A DNA stretch of 5,927 nt from Candidatus Phytoplasma phoenicium. GTDB taxonomy: Bacteria > Bacillota_I > Bacilli_A > Acholeplasmatales > Acholeplasmataceae. This document shows, in pieces, positions 1 to 5,927 of this stretch. Numbering within the stretch: position 1 is the first letter of the stretch; each line of letters begins with the position of its first letter. A program made the position numbers and the translations under genes. The stretch covers positions 1 to 5,927 of the forward strand of contig NZ_JPSQ01000017.1 of NCBI RefSeq assembly GCF_001189415.1, given 5' to 3'. The notes below the pieces were generated by a model. That model ran no database searches and was not told the origin of the DNA. It saw nothing but the letters and a program-made list of their open reading frames with translations.

Positions 1-7
1 TAAATAA

Positions 8-769
8 TTAAAAATCTAAAGAAAATAATTTTTTAGCATTTTGTGAAGTTTGTAGTGCTACTTCTTCTAAACTAATATTGCGTAAATTTGCAATTTTTTC
101 TGCAATTATTTTAATAAAAGCTGGCTCATTTCTTTTATTTTTAGCTATAGGAAAAGGTGTTAAAAAAGGAGAATCAGTTTCTAAAAACAATTTATTTAAA
201 GGAATGGTTTTTACAATTTGATGAGCTTCAAAAGAATTTTCATAAGTAACAATCCCACCGATTCCGACATAAAAACCTAATTCAACAGCTTTTTGTGCTT
301 CTCGCAAATGAGTAGTTAAACAATGAAAAACACCTTTAATTTTATATTGATAAGGTTTTAATATCTCATATGTTTCATCAAAAGATGATCTAGCATGCAA
401 AATAATGGGTAAATTGTATTTAAGTGCCAATTGAATTTGTAATTGTAAAATTTTTTTTTGTACATCTAAAGAATCTTTTTCATGATATAAATCTATGCCA
501 ATTTCTCCTACAGCAACCACTTGAGGCAAACTTAAATATTGTTCAATACTGAAAGGATCTTCGTTACACCAATAACAAGGATGAATTCCTACCGCTGCTT
601 TAATAAAAGGATTTTTAATCGCTAATTCTACAGCCTTTTCATTAGTTTTATGCTCTAATCCTGGAACAATAAAATATTTCACATCATTTTGTGAAGCTCT
701 ATTAAGAACATAAGGTAAATCTTTCTGAAAGACTTCTAAATTAAGATGCGCATGTGTATCAATCAACAT
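8..769 (-). CDS. tatD: TatD family metal-dependent deoxyribonuclease
   Basis: A 253-residue protein, the usual length for the TatD hydrolase family (amidohydrolase-type TIM barrel, cytosolic). All metal-ligand motifs are visible: HxH at H6/H8 in DTHAHLN, the glutamate in VGEIGID (E89), H125 in LHARS, H149 in the FHC segment and D199 in ETDSPFLTP, followed by the typical KRNEP at about 212-216. Family members are Mg-dependent DNases with 3'-5' exonuclease activity, linked to DNA repair or turnover; this role is inferred from the family. The ATG start gives the canonical MLIDTHAH N-terminus, and an in-frame TGA just upstream prevents extension. The Shine-Dalgarno site is weak (only an AAAGAAAAG-like purine run). 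The gene lies 143 nt beyond lpd, after two hairpin terminators, so it is probably transcribed on its own or by read-through rather than as part of the PDH operon. It ends with TAA. Confidence 0.95.
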   Translation of the reverse strand: MLIDTHAHLNLEVFQKDLPYVLNRASQNDVKYFIVPGLEHKTNEKAVELAIKNPFIKAAVGIHPCYWCNEDPFSIEQYLSLPQVVAVGEIGIDLYHEKDSLDVQKKILQLQIQLALKYNLPIILHARSSFDETYEILKPYQYKIKGVFHCLTTHLREAQKAVELGFYVGIGGIVTYENSFEAHQIVKTIPLNKLFLETDSPFLTPFPIAKNKRNEPAFIKIIAEKIANLRNISLEEVALQTSQNAKKLFSLDF

Positions 770-799
770 ATTTATTCAACTTTTCTTTTTTTTATAATT

Positions 800-829
800 A
801 TCATATTTCGAAAAAACATATTTTTTTAA
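800..829 (-). promoter_or_regulatory. Possible promoter of tatD
   Basis: On the minus strand a TATGAT box (800-805, 5 of 6 matches to TATAAT) sits 18 nt downstream of TTAAAA (824-829, 4 of 6 matches to TTGACA). It lies between the terminators and the tatD start and would give a leader of roughly 25 nt. In DNA this A/T-rich, near-matches arise easily by chance. The placement is the main support. Confidence 0.3.
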
Positions 830-847
830 ATCTAATACATAAGAAAG

Positions 848-877
848 AAAAACCCAAAATAAAACAATGGGTTTTTT
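848..877 (-). terminator. Rho-independent terminator, second of a tandem pair (may work both ways)
   Basis: A perfect 9-bp inverted repeat, AAAAACCCA (848-856) and TGGGTTTTT (868-876), encloses an 11-nt loop. On the minus strand the stem ends in a T-run, TTTTTCTTTCTT, so it would end transcripts leaving lpd. The plus strand also has six T at 872-877, so the element is symmetric and could act in both directions. It starts 36 nt past the lpd stop codon. Confidence 0.7.
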
Positions 878-880
878 ATT

Positions 881-912
881 AAAAAAGTTTCAATTGTTTC
901 CAAAAATTGAAA
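881..912 (-). terminator. Probable terminator directly after the lpd stop codon
   Basis: A perfect 8-bp inverted repeat, TTTCAATT and AATTGAAA (888-895 with 905-912), has a 9-nt loop. On the minus strand it is followed by C and six T (881-886). It begins on the base after the lpd TAA. The stem is A/T-rich and would be weak alone, which may be why a stronger hairpin follows about 10 nt later. Confidence 0.5.
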
Positions 913-2298
913 TTACATATGAATTGGTTTATCAATGACGCCTAAAACAGTTTCTAAAGTAAGTTCAGATAAAGTCGGATGCGGATGAATAGTGTGTGCT
1001 ACGTCATAAGCTGTTCCTTCTAATTCCATAGCCAAACCAATTTCACTAATTAATTCTGTAGCATTATAGGCAAAAATATGCATGCCTAAAATCTTTAAAC
1101 TTTTAGCTTCTACGATAATTTTTGAAAAACCTTCTGTTTCACCATCAGCTAAAGCTTTACCAATAGATCGTACTGGCATTTTAAAAACTTTAAAATCTAA
1201 ATTTTGTTCTTTCACTTGTTGTTCAGTTAAACCGATAACAGCGATTTCAGGGAAACCATAAATACAAGACGGAACATTATAATAATTCATAGGTTTCAAA
1301 TATTGCTTTTCCCCTAATAAAGCATGTGAAACTGCAATCATACCTTCATGGCTAGCAACATGTGCTAACATATATTTTCCATTAACATCACCAATAGCAT
1401 AAACGTCATCTATTGAAGTTCTTAAAAAACGATCTGTTACAATACCTTGTCGATCTATGACTAAATTCAATTTTTGTAAACCATAAAGATTAGGACGAGT
1501 ACCTACAGCCATCAGAATAATATCTGCTTTGAGTCTATGTTCTTCGTTTTCATAAGCATAAGTTACTGTATTATCTTGAATTTTCATCACAGAAGCATCC
1601 GTTAAAATTTGAATTTTATCTTTTTTCAATTTTTGAGTATAAGAACGAGATACATCTTGATCCAAAGTATGAAGTATAGAATTTTGTTTTTCTAAAATAA
1701 TAACTTCAGCACCGAATTTATTAAAAACAGTAGCAAACTCTACTCCAATAATGCCGCCACCAATAATAATAATTTTTTGTGGAAATTTTTCTAATTGTAC
1801 AAGTTCTTTACTTGTATATAAATATTTATTGTTATAAGCTTGTTGAGCTCCTGGAATAGGTGGTATAAAAGCATTAGAACCCGTAGCAATAATAAGTTTT
1901 TTTGTTGTTAAAACTTGTTCTCCAACTTTTACCTGTTGTGGTGTAAAAACTTCAGCTGTGCCATCATAAACGTCAATTTTATTTTTTTTTAAAAGAAGAC
2001 TGATCCCATTAGTTAATTGCTTAACAATTTTATTTTTACGTGCTAATATAGCGTCCCAATTAAAAGTTGCTGGACCTTCAAAATTTAATCCAAAAGTTTT
2101 TATTTTTTGTAAAAAATCAAAAAGCTTAGCACTTTTCAAAAAAGCTTTCGTAGGGATACAACCATAATTTAAACAAATTCCACCAATTTTATGTTCTTCT
2201 ACTAAAGCTACTTTTGCACCCAACTGAGAAGCTTTAATAGCTGCTACGTAACCGCCGGGTCCTCCTCCTATAATTAAAATATCATATTTGTTCATCAT
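913..2298 (-). CDS. lpd: Dihydrolipoyl dehydrogenase, E3 of the PDH complex
   Basis: A 461-residue flavoprotein that reoxidises dihydrolipoyl groups and passes electrons through FAD to NAD+. Domains in order: N-terminal FAD-binding GGGPGG (11-16); the redox-active disulfide C42/C47 in GGICLNYGCIPTK; the NAD-binding glycine motif GGGIIGVEFA (about 180-189); the second FAD contact AIGDVNG (301-307); and the C-terminal dimerisation domain with the His/Glu base pair in HPHPTLSE (H440, E445). The length is standard. There is no N-terminal lipoyl domain, unlike the E3 of several mollicutes and other Firmicutes, so the missing E2 modules have not moved here. The start has two consecutive ATGs (2296-2298 and 2293-2295) and only a weak upstream AAAGA. 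It begins 11 nt after the E2 stop, which suggests translational coupling. Last gene of the operon; stop TAA, followed by terminators. Confidence 0.97.
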   Translation of the reverse strand: MMNKYDILIIGGGPGGYVAAIKASQLGAKVALVEEHKIGGICLNYGCIPTKAFLKSAKLFDFLQKIKTFGLNFEGPATFNWDAILARKNKIVKQLTNGISLLLKKNKIDVYDGTAEVFTPQQVKVGEQVLTTKKLIIATGSNAFIPPIPGAQQAYNNKYLYTSKELVQLEKFPQKIIIIGGGIIGVEFATVFNKFGAEVIILEKQNSILHTLDQDVSRSYTQKLKKDKIQILTDASVMKIQDNTVTYAYENEEHRLKADIILMAVGTRPNLYGLQKLNLVIDRQGIVTDRFLRTSIDDVYAIGDVNGKYMLAHVASHEGMIAVSHALLGEKQYLKPMNYYNVPSCIYGFPEIAVIGLTEQQVKEQNLDFKVFKMPVRSIGKALADGETEGFSKIIVEAKSLKILGMHIFAYNATELISEIGLAMELEGTAYDVAHTIHPHPTLSELTLETVLGVIDKPIHM

Positions 2299-2309
2299 TA
2301 ATCTTTAAC

Positions 2310-3104
2310 TTAAGTATTTTCAACATCATTTGATGTTTTAAAAATATGTTTCTCCAAAACAGTAGTATCAGTTAAGAGATTTGATATAAAATGTAAAAAT
2401 CTACCACCATCTGCTCCATCAATAATACGATGATCAATACTTAAAGAAAGAGGTAATATATCGGATATACAAATTTCATTATTTTTCACTATTGGTTTTT
2501 TCACAATTTTACCAATACCTAAAATCGCTAATTCAGGATGATTAATTACAGGAGTTCCATATAAAATATCTAAAGAACCGAAATTACTCAAAGTAAAAGT
2601 ACCTTTTTGGAGTTGATCCAATTTTATTTTTTGTTCTAGAGTATTCTTACTCAAAATTGCAATTTCTTGAGCTAATTGTATTACGTTATATTGAGCTGCA
2701 TTCTTAATATTAGGTACAATTAAACCTTTGGGAGTGTCGATAGCTATACCTAAATTAATATTTTTTTTAATAATTATCTCATCTTTGTCATCGTCAAAAC
2801 TCGCATTAAACAAAGGAAATTTTTGTAAAGCCATAATTACTGCTTTAGCAATAAAAGCCATATAAGTTAATTTAATTCTTTGTTCTAATACTTCGTTTTT
2901 AGTATTTTGTCTTAACACAACTAAATTACTAACATCAACTTCTTTAATCAAAGAGACATCAGGGATCAGTGTTTTAGAAATAATCATTTTTTTCGCAATA
3001 GTTTTTCTTAAACGTGAAATTTTAACTATTTCTACATCTTCTTGAGTATTAATAGAAGAAACATTTTTAAAATTTAATTTTTCTTCGTGATTATTTTGAT
3101 TCAT
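2310..3104 (-). CDS. aceF: Dihydrolipoamide acetyltransferase E2, catalytic domain only (no lipoyl domain, no PSBD)
   Basis: A 264-residue protein consisting almost only of the 2-oxoacid dehydrogenase acyltransferase catalytic domain, which moves the acetyl group from lipoamide to CoA and in the family forms the core of the complex. The domain starts at about residue 28 with RLRKTIAKKM (31-40), continues through the EVDVSNLV strand and FTLSNFGS (170-177), and ends with the active-site signature DHRIIDGADGG (224-234): H225 is the catalytic His and D229/G230 complete HxxxDG. Residues 1-27 are polar and linker-like (rich in Asn, Glu, Gln) and show no PSBD signature. A standard single-lipoyl E2 is about 400 residues or more, so this is short by a lipoyl domain, PSBD and linkers. 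The lipoyl domain is the preceding gene. The start is supported by AAAGGA 9 nt upstream. The catalytic residues are intact, so it is probably functional rather than a pseudogene. Stop TAA. Confidence 0.93.
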   Translation of the reverse strand: MNQNNHEEKLNFKNVSSINTQEDVEIVKISRLRKTIAKKMIISKTLIPDVSLIKEVDVSNLVVLRQNTKNEVLEQRIKLTYMAFIAKAVIMALQKFPLFNASFDDDKDEIIIKKNINLGIAIDTPKGLIVPNIKNAAQYNVIQLAQEIAILSKNTLEQKIKLDQLQKGTFTLSNFGSLDILYGTPVINHPELAILGIGKIVKKPIVKNNEICISDILPLSLSIDHRIIDGADGGRFLHFISNLLTDTTVLEKHIFKTSNDVENT

Positions 3105-3113
3105 TTTCTAACA

Positions 3114-3119
3114 TCCTTT
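3114..3119 (-). promoter_or_regulatory. Shine-Dalgarno site of the E2 catalytic gene
   Basis: AAAGGA on the minus strand, 9 nt before the ATG at 3102-3104. It matters because it shows the catalytic half of E2 has its own translation start and is not merely the distal part of an interrupted reading frame. Confidence 0.65.
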
Positions 3120-3155
3120 ATTTTTGAAAATATTTTAATTTTATGGAAAAGAATC

Positions 3156-3389
3156 TTACTTAATCTCAACTAATAAATCGCCTAATTTAACTACTTGACC
3201 ATCTTTAGCAAAGATAGTTGTAATAACTCCTGTTTGAGGAGAAGGTATTTCCACTTCTACTTTATCAGTTTCAATTGATACAATAGAGTCACCTTCTTGA
3301 ACAGTATCTCCTACTTTAACTTTAAAACTAATAATAGTTCCTTCGGAAATACCTTCGATCACTTCATAAAATTTAATTTGTTGTGACAT
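3156..3389 (-). CDS. Stand-alone lipoyl-domain protein (E2 lipoyl carrier)
   Basis: A 77-residue protein that is one complete lipoyl (biotinyl/lipoyl attachment) domain and nothing else. The lipoylated lysine is K43 in ETDKVEVEIPSP, at the tip of the beta hairpin. The flanking symmetry-related motifs are visible: GISEGTI near 13-19, VKVGDTVQEGD at about 24-34 and the closing DGQVVKLGDLLVEI. In an ordinary PDH complex this domain is the N-terminal arm of E2 and visits E1, E2 and E3. Here it must act as a free or non-covalently attached swinging arm. It lies between pdhB (57 nt upstream) and the E2 catalytic gene (51 nt downstream). The start is supported by GAAAGGG 10 nt upstream. After its TAA, the same frame holds three more stops before the E2 start. 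GcvH is unlikely: it is longer and this is not a glycine-cleavage context. Lipoylation would need an LplA-type ligase, not present in this window. Confidence 0.93.
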   Translation of the reverse strand: MSQQIKFYEVIEGISEGTIISFKVKVGDTVQEGDSIVSIETDKVEVEIPSPQTGVITTIFAKDGQVVKLGDLLVEIK

Positions 3390-3399
3390 TTTTGCGAAA

Positions 3400-3406
3400 C
3401 CCTTTC
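3400..3406 (-). promoter_or_regulatory. Shine-Dalgarno site of the lipoyl-domain gene
   Basis: GAAAGGG on the minus strand, 10 nt before the ATG at 3387-3389. It lies in the 57-nt gap after pdhB and supports independent translation of the small lipoyl protein. Confidence 0.6.
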
Positions 3407-3446
3407 AATTTGATATTTTTGATTCGTTTGTATAGAAAACTTATTT

Positions 3447-4427
3447 CTATAATTTATTAAAAATCTTTTTAATTCCATAAATAATTTTATCAGAATTCAA
3501 AAATTGATGATGCTCTGCACGACCTAAAGGCATAATAATATCATTTCCTGTAATTCTCTGCGGAGCGCTTTTTAAAGCATTAAAAGCATGTTCATTAACT
3601 AAAGTAATTATTTCTCCTGCTGGACCATATGTTTTGGTAGCTTCATGAACAACTACTAAACGACCTGTTTTTTTAACAGAATTAATTATTGTTTCACGAT
3701 CAATTGGATTGATAGTTCTTAAATCAATGACTTCTACCGATATACCTTTTTGAGTTAACACATCAATAGCTTTGCATGCAATAGGAATAGCAGAACTCCA
3801 AGCTACTAAAGTAATATCTGTTCCTTCTTTCACTATTTTCGCTTTACCAATTTCGACTTCATAAATGCCTTCTGGCACTTCTTGTTTTAAAGCACGATAT
3901 AATAATTTTGGTTCCATATAAACAACAGGGTCTGGATCATTAATAGCAGCAATTAAAAGTCCTTTAGCATCATAAGCATTCGAAGGAATAACTACTTTCA
4001 ACCCAGGAAAAAAACTAACAATTGGTTCAACAGATTCAGAGTGATGTTCTAAAGCTTTTAATCCTGCTCCAACTGGAAATTTCAAAACCATAGGACATGA
4101 AAAACTACCACGAGAACGATTTCTAAAACGAGCAGCATGTGCAACTAAATCTTGTAATCCTACATACATAAAACCATCCAGTTGAATTTCAGCAATTGGA
4201 ATTAAACCATTTAAAGACATTCCAATGGCGCTACCGACAATACCTGATTCTGTAATAGGAGTATTAAAAACACGTTTTTCTCCATGTTTATCTTGTAAAC
4301 CAGCAGTAACACGGAAAACTCCCCCTAATTTTCCTACATCTTCACCAAACAAAACTATCTTGGGATTATGTTCTAATTGAAGATCTAAAGCATTATTAAT
4401 AGCTTCCAACATATTCATTATTGCCAT
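3447..4427 (-). CDS. pdhB: Pyruvate dehydrogenase E1 component, beta subunit
   Basis: A 326-residue transketolase-like protein, the standard length for E1 beta. With E1 alpha it forms the alpha2beta2 enzyme that decarboxylates pyruvate with thiamine diphosphate and reductively acetylates the lipoyl arm. Visible motifs: FGEDVGKLGGVFRVTAGL (27-44), NTPITESGIVGSAIG with the cofactor-activating glutamate E60, the HHSESVE segment (128-134) with the active-site histidine, PGLKVVIPS and DAKGLL (about 141-158), and the C-terminal transketolase domain with VEVIDLRTINPID (231-243) and VVVHEA (258-263). The start lies 6 nt after the pdhA stop and is served by AAGGAAGG (4441-4448) inside the end of pdhA, 13 nt upstream, a rather long spacing. 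Tight coupling to pdhA fits the 1:1 subunit ratio. This is the only PDH gene here ending in TAG. Confidence 0.97.
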   Translation of the reverse strand: MAIMNMLEAINNALDLQLEHNPKIVLFGEDVGKLGGVFRVTAGLQDKHGEKRVFNTPITESGIVGSAIGMSLNGLIPIAEIQLDGFMYVGLQDLVAHAARFRNRSRGSFSCPMVLKFPVGAGLKALEHHSESVEPIVSFFPGLKVVIPSNAYDAKGLLIAAINDPDPVVYMEPKLLYRALKQEVPEGIYEVEIGKAKIVKEGTDITLVAWSSAIPIACKAIDVLTQKGISVEVIDLRTINPIDRETIINSVKKTGRLVVVHEATKTYGPAGEIITLVNEHAFNALKSAPQRITGNDIIMPLGRAEHHQFLNSDKIIYGIKKIFNKL

Positions 4428-4433
4428 ATGCGT

Positions 4434-5549
4434 TTATTTTCCTTCCTTTTGGTATTTCAAAAACGTTTCATAATCGAGATATTGTTCTTTTAATTGTTGA
4501 GTCATGTCTTTATAAACATATTCAAAAAGTTCTTTGATTTCTATTTTAACACCGTAAGTCAATATTTTTTTATGTAAACTATTAACATAATCAATTGTGT
4601 TTTGTTCAATTTGGGTGATTAATTCTGGATTTAATACTTTTTTATTTAATAAATATTTTTGGAAACGTTTAATAGGATCTTTTGTTTCCCATTCTTGTGC
4701 TTCTTCTTTACTACGGTATAAATTAGGGTCATCATTAGTAGAATGTGCCCCCATACGATATGTAATCATTTCAATTAAACCTGTGCCTTTTCCTTGACGA
4801 GCTGCATCAGTGAATTCTTTCACGGCAGTGTAAACAGCTAAAACATCATTCCCATCAACTTGAATGCCTGGAATACCAAAAGCATAAGCTTTTTGTGCTA
4901 AAGTCTCAGCTTTAGTAGCTTTTTGTCGAGGAGTGGAAATAGCATATTGATTATTTTGAATTAAAACTACTAAAGGAGCATCCATAGAAGCTGCTAAATT
5001 TAAACCAGAATAAAATTCTTCATGTGATGTTCCACCGTCGCCAATAGTAGCGATAGTTACTTCATTTTTTGATTGAATTTTACTCGCAATAGCTAAACCT
5101 GCTCCAATATTAATTCCTGAACCAATAATAATATTGACAGGTAAAATACGTTTAGCAGGATCTAATTGAGAACCTTTTTCATGGCCATACCAATAAAGAT
5201 AAATTTGTTCCAAATCAACATTACGAGATAAATATAAACCTAAATCTCTGAAATAAGGAGAAATCCAATCTTGTTTTTGTAATGCGGCTCCTGTTCCAAT
5301 TTGGCAAGCTTCATGCCCTTTATTCACAATATAATTCAACATTCTTGTCTCTGGATATGGATATTGCTGATATTGCACAGCTTTAACATCAGCGATTCTC
5401 GTTAAAACCATTTTTTTGTACATATCCAATAATTGATCATTTGATATTTTAGGTTCTAATTTTTCATTAATAATCTCCCCATTAATATCTAAAATTTGCA
5501 ACTGTTTTTTTTTCAAAGGATTATATAAATCATCAAAAATTATATTCAT
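4434..5549 (-). CDS. pdhA: Pyruvate dehydrogenase E1 component, alpha subunit
   Basis: A 371-residue E1 alpha with the thiamine diphosphate/Mg motif GDGGTSHEEFYSGLN starting at 170 and ending in QNNQYAIST (NN at 199-200), the GDG-x(~26)-NN pattern of the family. Other family marks: NKGHEACQIGTGAAL (76-90), SPYFRDLG (97-104) and the phosphorylation-loop-like YRMGAHSTNDDP (264-275). It decarboxylates pyruvate together with the beta subunit. The KGHEA..IGTGAAL segment recalls E1 alpha of branched-chain 2-oxoacid or acetoin dehydrogenases, so substrate preference cannot be settled from sequence alone; the single operon in a reduced genome favours pyruvate. The start is clear: GAGGA lies 6 nt upstream and no other ATG competes. 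First gene of the operon. The C-terminal 60 residues are charged and probably helical. Stop TAA. Confidence 0.96.
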   Translation of the reverse strand: MNIIFDDLYNPLKKKQLQILDINGEIINEKLEPKISNDQLLDMYKKMVLTRIADVKAVQYQQYPYPETRMLNYIVNKGHEACQIGTGAALQKQDWISPYFRDLGLYLSRNVDLEQIYLYWYGHEKGSQLDPAKRILPVNIIIGSGINIGAGLAIASKIQSKNEVTIATIGDGGTSHEEFYSGLNLAASMDAPLVVLIQNNQYAISTPRQKATKAETLAQKAYAFGIPGIQVDGNDVLAVYTAVKEFTDAARQGKGTGLIEMITYRMGAHSTNDDPNLYRSKEEAQEWETKDPIKRFQKYLLNKKVLNPELITQIEQNTIDYVNSLHKKILTYGVKIEIKELFEYVYKDMTQQLKEQYLDYETFLKYQKEGK

Positions 5550-5555
5550 AACTAT

Positions 5556-5560
5556 TCCTC
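5556..5560 (-). promoter_or_regulatory. Shine-Dalgarno site of pdhA
   Basis: GAGGA on the minus strand, 6 nt before the ATG at 5547-5549. It has the best spacing and the best match to GGAGG in the window, consistent with strong initiation at the first gene of the operon. Confidence 0.7.
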
Positions 5561-5628
5561 TATTTTTTACTAAAAATATTTTTAAATATTTTATTTTTAT
5601 TGCTGAAAAAATTTTTTAAAAAACTAAA

Positions 5629-5634
5629 ATTATA
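5629..5634 (-). promoter_or_regulatory. Possible -10 box of the PDH operon promoter
   Basis: A perfect TATAAT on the minus strand, preceded by TA, about 80 nt upstream of the pdhA start. At 16-18 nt further upstream there is no good TTGACA match (sequence around 5652-5658 is TGATGGT-like). The position is sensible for an operon promoter with a leader of about 70 nt, but TATAAT arises readily by chance in such A/T-rich DNA. Confidence 0.35.
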
Positions 5635-5927
5635 TAAAAAAACAACAAACTACCATCATAGTCTTTACTTTTTTCAACTATTTTTAGAATAATGATTTTC
5701 TTTTCTAAATTAATTGATTTCCAAAATAATTTTCATGATATAAGTAAAAAAATTATCATAATTATATTTATTGTATAATAAATCAAAAAATGTTAAACCA
5801 CACCACATATCTAATGAAATATATTTTTCAAATAAAAAAACATCAAAAAAATAAGGACACTGAAAATAAAACCTAAAACCTTTGAAAAAAGCAAAATTTT
5901 GTCAAAAGAAAAAATTTAATTTTCTTT

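Larger units (their letters stand above)
5550..5927. other. Gene-poor A/T-rich region upstream of the PDH operon
   Basis: No convincing gene. It should hold the PDH promoter and leader (see the -10 box and GAGGA site). The leader includes homopolymer blocks and small A/T palindromes such as AAATATTT near 5570-5592. A 7-bp inverted repeat, TTTAGAA and TTCTAAA (5683-5689 with 5703-5709), has no T-run and is not a clear terminator. A 7-bp unit AAAACCT is repeated in tandem at 5868-5881. The minus strand has a 63-codon stop-free stretch (5710-5901) with a late ATG at 5806-5808. The plus strand has two 28-codon ORFs (5692-5778 and 5790-5876). None of these has a Shine-Dalgarno site or a recognisable domain. 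No tRNA, rRNA or CRISPR-like structure was seen. Confidence 0.6.

Noticed and set aside
3105..3155. Programmed frameshift, stop read-through or a single nonsense mutation joining the lipoyl and E2 catalytic frames
   Set aside because: Both genes are in the same frame, so no shift is needed. Four in-frame stops (the lipoyl TAA plus three more) and a separate Shine-Dalgarno site make read-through or a one-base error unlikely.
3156..3389. Lipoyl protein as glycine cleavage H protein (GcvH) or a biotin carrier protein
   Set aside because: GcvH is longer and differs around the lysine. Biotin carriers have an MKM-type motif, while this protein has ETDKVE, typical of E2 lipoyl domains, and sits inside a PDH operon.
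4597..4797. 66-codon plus-strand open frame inside pdhA
   Set aside because: It lies wholly antisense to a well-conserved part of pdhA, has no recognisable domain and is explained as a shadow of the real gene.
8..5549. TGA read as tryptophan, as in Mycoplasma and Spiroplasma
   Set aside because: Tryptophans in tatD and pdhA that I checked are TGG, and all genes are full length with TGA as a stop.
5683..5709. Hairpin TTTAGAA/TTCTAAA as a terminator for an upstream gene
   Set aside because: The stem is only 7 bp and A/T-rich, and no T-run follows on either strand.
5692..5876. Two 28-codon plus-strand ORFs (5692-5778 and 5790-5876), the second with a TATAAT at 5774-5779 just upstream
   Set aside because: They are very short, lack Shine-Dalgarno sites and a -35 box, show no known domain, and overlap a longer open stretch on the other strand. 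Chance is the simplest explanation.
5870..5906. Perfect TTGACA on the minus strand near 5900 as the -35 box of the PDH promoter
   Set aside because: No TATAAT-like box occurs 16-18 nt downstream, and it would give a very long leader of more than 300 nt.

Overview
The window is strongly AT-rich, and every real gene lies on the minus strand. The genes use TGG for tryptophan, stop at TAA or TAG and are full length under the standard code. The intergenic DNA is almost pure A/T. With a PDH operon of Firmicutes type, this points to a Mollicute of the Acholeplasmatales that keeps the standard genetic code, most likely a 'Candidatus Phytoplasma' chromosome. Mycoplasma and Spiroplasma, which read TGA as Trp, fit less well. 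The species cannot be told from this window.

Layout in the direction of transcription (right to left): a gene-poor leader of about 380 nt (5550-5927); then pdhA (E1 alpha), pdhB (E1 beta), a stand-alone 77-residue lipoyl-domain protein, an E2 acyltransferase reduced to its catalytic domain, and lpd (E3). Two adjacent hairpin/T-run terminators follow (848-912), then a separate tatD nuclease gene. Gaps between the PDH genes are 6, 57, 51 and 11 nt, so they form one operon. Its products convert pyruvate, CoA and NAD+ into acetyl-CoA, CO2 and NADH: E1 decarboxylates pyruvate, the lipoyl arm carries the acetyl group, E2 passes it to CoA, and E3 reoxidises the dihydrolipoyl arm.

The main point of interest is the E2 component. 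E2 is normally one chain: lipoyl domain(s), a peripheral subunit-binding domain (PSBD) that holds E1/E3, then the catalytic domain. Here the lipoyl domain and the catalytic domain are two separate genes. Each has its own start codon and Shine-Dalgarno-like site, and several in-frame stops lie between them. No PSBD is recognisable in either piece, nor as an extension of E1 or E3. If the sequence is correct, this is a minimal, unlinked PDH complex whose lipoyl arm is a free carrier protein and whose assembly must differ from the standard model. A smaller curiosity is a 63-codon stop-free stretch without a clear start upstream of pdhA.
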